The position numbers and the translations under genes are program-made. This document shows, piece by piece, positions 22,261-22,987 of a DNA stretch of 22,987 bases (positions are counted from its first letter, which is position 1; each line of letters starts with the position of its first letter). The notes below the pieces were generated by a model. That model saw only the letters and a program-made list of their open reading frames with translations, did no database searches and had not been told where the DNA came from. Source of the DNA: CAYZPB01 sp964568525 (GTDB lineage Bacteria; Bacillota; Bacilli; Tepidibacillales; Tepidibacillaceae); NCBI GenBank assembly GCA_964568525.1, contig CAZMPM010000018.1, positions 1 through 22,987 on the forward strand. The letters run 5' to 3'.

Positions 22261-22987
22261 CTATTTAGCATATTCAATTGCTCTTGTTTCTCTAATAACA
22301 GTAACTTTGATATTACCAGGATAATCAAGCTCGCTTTCAATCTTTTTTGTAATGTCGCGCGCTAGTAAGACTGAATCAGCGTCAGTAAGTTCAACTGGAT
22401 TAACCATAATTCTTACTTCTCTACCAGCTTGGATTGCAAAAGAGCTTTCAACACCTTCAAAAGAGTTACTAATTTCTTCAAGTCTTTCTAAGCGTTTAAT
22501 ATAGTTCTCTAATGTTTCTCGGCGTGCGCCTGGTCTAGCAGCTGATAAAGCATCAGCTGCACCAACTAAAACAGCAATAATTGAGTTTGCTTCAGTGTCA
22601 CCGTGGTGCGATGCAATTGAATTGATAACAACTGCGTGCTCGTTATATTTTTTTGCAAGATCGATACCAATTTCAACATGAGAACCTTCAATTTCATGGT
22701 CAATCGCTTTGCCAATATCGTGTAGTAACCCAGCTCTTTTTGCTAGTTTAATGTCTTCGCCTAGTTCAGCAGCCATTAGTCCTACTAGTTGTGCCACCTC
22801 AGTAGCATGTAGTAAGGCGTTCTGGCCGTAACTTGTTCTAAATCTTAGTCGACCTAGTATCTTGATTAAATCTGGATGTAGATTGTGTATTCCAACATCA
22901 AATGTTGCCTGCTCGCCATATTCACGTATCTTATCATCAACATCTTTACGTGCTTTCATTACTGTCTCTTCAATTCTAGCAGGGTGA
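22261..22987 (-). CDS. rny: Ribonuclease Y (5' part cut by window edge)
   Basis: Membrane-anchored endoribonuclease that starts mRNA decay in Bacillota. Only the last 241 residues or so are inside the window. The frame is open to base 22987, upstream of an internal ATG at 22959, and reads HPARIEETVMKARKDVDDKI there, typical of RNase Y. The HD domain is complete: H-A-TEVAQLVGLMA, the metal-binding pair in LLHDIGKAID, and IASHHGD. The part outside the window should hold the membrane anchor, coiled coil and KH domain. It heads the series with ymdB. Confidence 0.96.
   Translation of the reverse strand, partial: HPARIEETVMKARKDVDDKIREYGEQATFDVGIHNLHPDLIKILGRLRFRTSYGQNALLHATEVAQLVGLMAAELGEDIKLAKRAGLLHDIGKAIDHEIEGSHVEIGIDLAKKYNEHAVVINSIASHHGDTEANSIIAVLVGAADALSAARPGARRETLENYIKRLERLEEISNSFEGVESSFAIQAGREVRIMVNPVELTDADSVLLARDITKKIESELDYPGNIKVTVIRETRAIEYAK

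Noticed and set aside
1..22987. Mobile elements, CRISPR arrays, phage genes, tRNA/rRNA genes
   Set aside because: No transposase, integrase, repeated spacer pattern, long direct repeat or RNA-gene signature was seen; the genes form a typical core set.

Overview
This is an AT-rich chromosomal window of a low-GC Bacillota (Firmicutes) bacterium. The signs are strong GGAGG-type ribosome-binding sites, a Bacillus-type LexA with GAAC-N4-GTTY-like boxes, an endonuclease-type MutL, RNase Y, YneA and YnzC. The gene order rny, ymdB, miaB, mutS, mutL, miaA, hfq, hflX, ynbB and then lexA/yneA with ynzC follows the Bacillus subtilis rny-to-ynzC region as I remember it. The sporulation and spore-coat genes interspersed there in B. 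subtilis (spoVS, cotE, spoVK), and also ricA/ymcA and glnRA, are absent here. I cannot name the genus. I see no mobile element, CRISPR array, tRNA or rRNA.

Left part (1-5200): a manganese-exporter gene (mntP) runs off the left edge behind a 428-bp gap. Next is a yebC gene followed by a membrane-anchored trypsin-like protease, both on the minus strand. Divergent from them is a three-gene ABC-2-type exporter operon. That operon meets deoD (purine nucleoside phosphorylase) tail to tail, and the two stop codons overlap.

Middle part (5200-11600): a hemolysin III/PAQR membrane protein is followed by an unlisted 33-residue membrane miniprotein. This converges on the minus-strand operon lysC-yajQ-ynzC-DUF1294. 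Upstream of lysC is an SOS module: yneA (division inhibitor) and lexA, divergently transcribed from a shared region. A 17-bp perfect inverted repeat there carries two LexA-like boxes. The yneA promoter is a perfect TTGACA-17-TATAAT with the box inside its spacer. lexA overlaps the end of the PLP-enzyme gene ynbB by 39 bp.

Right part (11600-22987): one long minus-strand series runs rny, ymdB, mnmM, miaB, mutS, mutL, an RsmJ-like methyltransferase, miaA, hfq, hflX, ynbB. It combines mRNA decay, tRNA anticodon-loop modification (MnmM at U34; MiaA and MiaB at A37), mismatch repair and ribosome rescue. Terminators follow rny, ymdB and hfq, and extended -10 promoters precede mutS and hflX.

Most of the window is ordinary housekeeping DNA. 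The points most worth checking are the missing canonical start codon of hflX, the layout of the SOS promoter, the 11-bp-arm palindrome over a probable lysC promoter, the miniprotein at 6719-6820, and the repeated tail-to-tail stop-codon overlaps. I did not find a convincing new multi-gene system.
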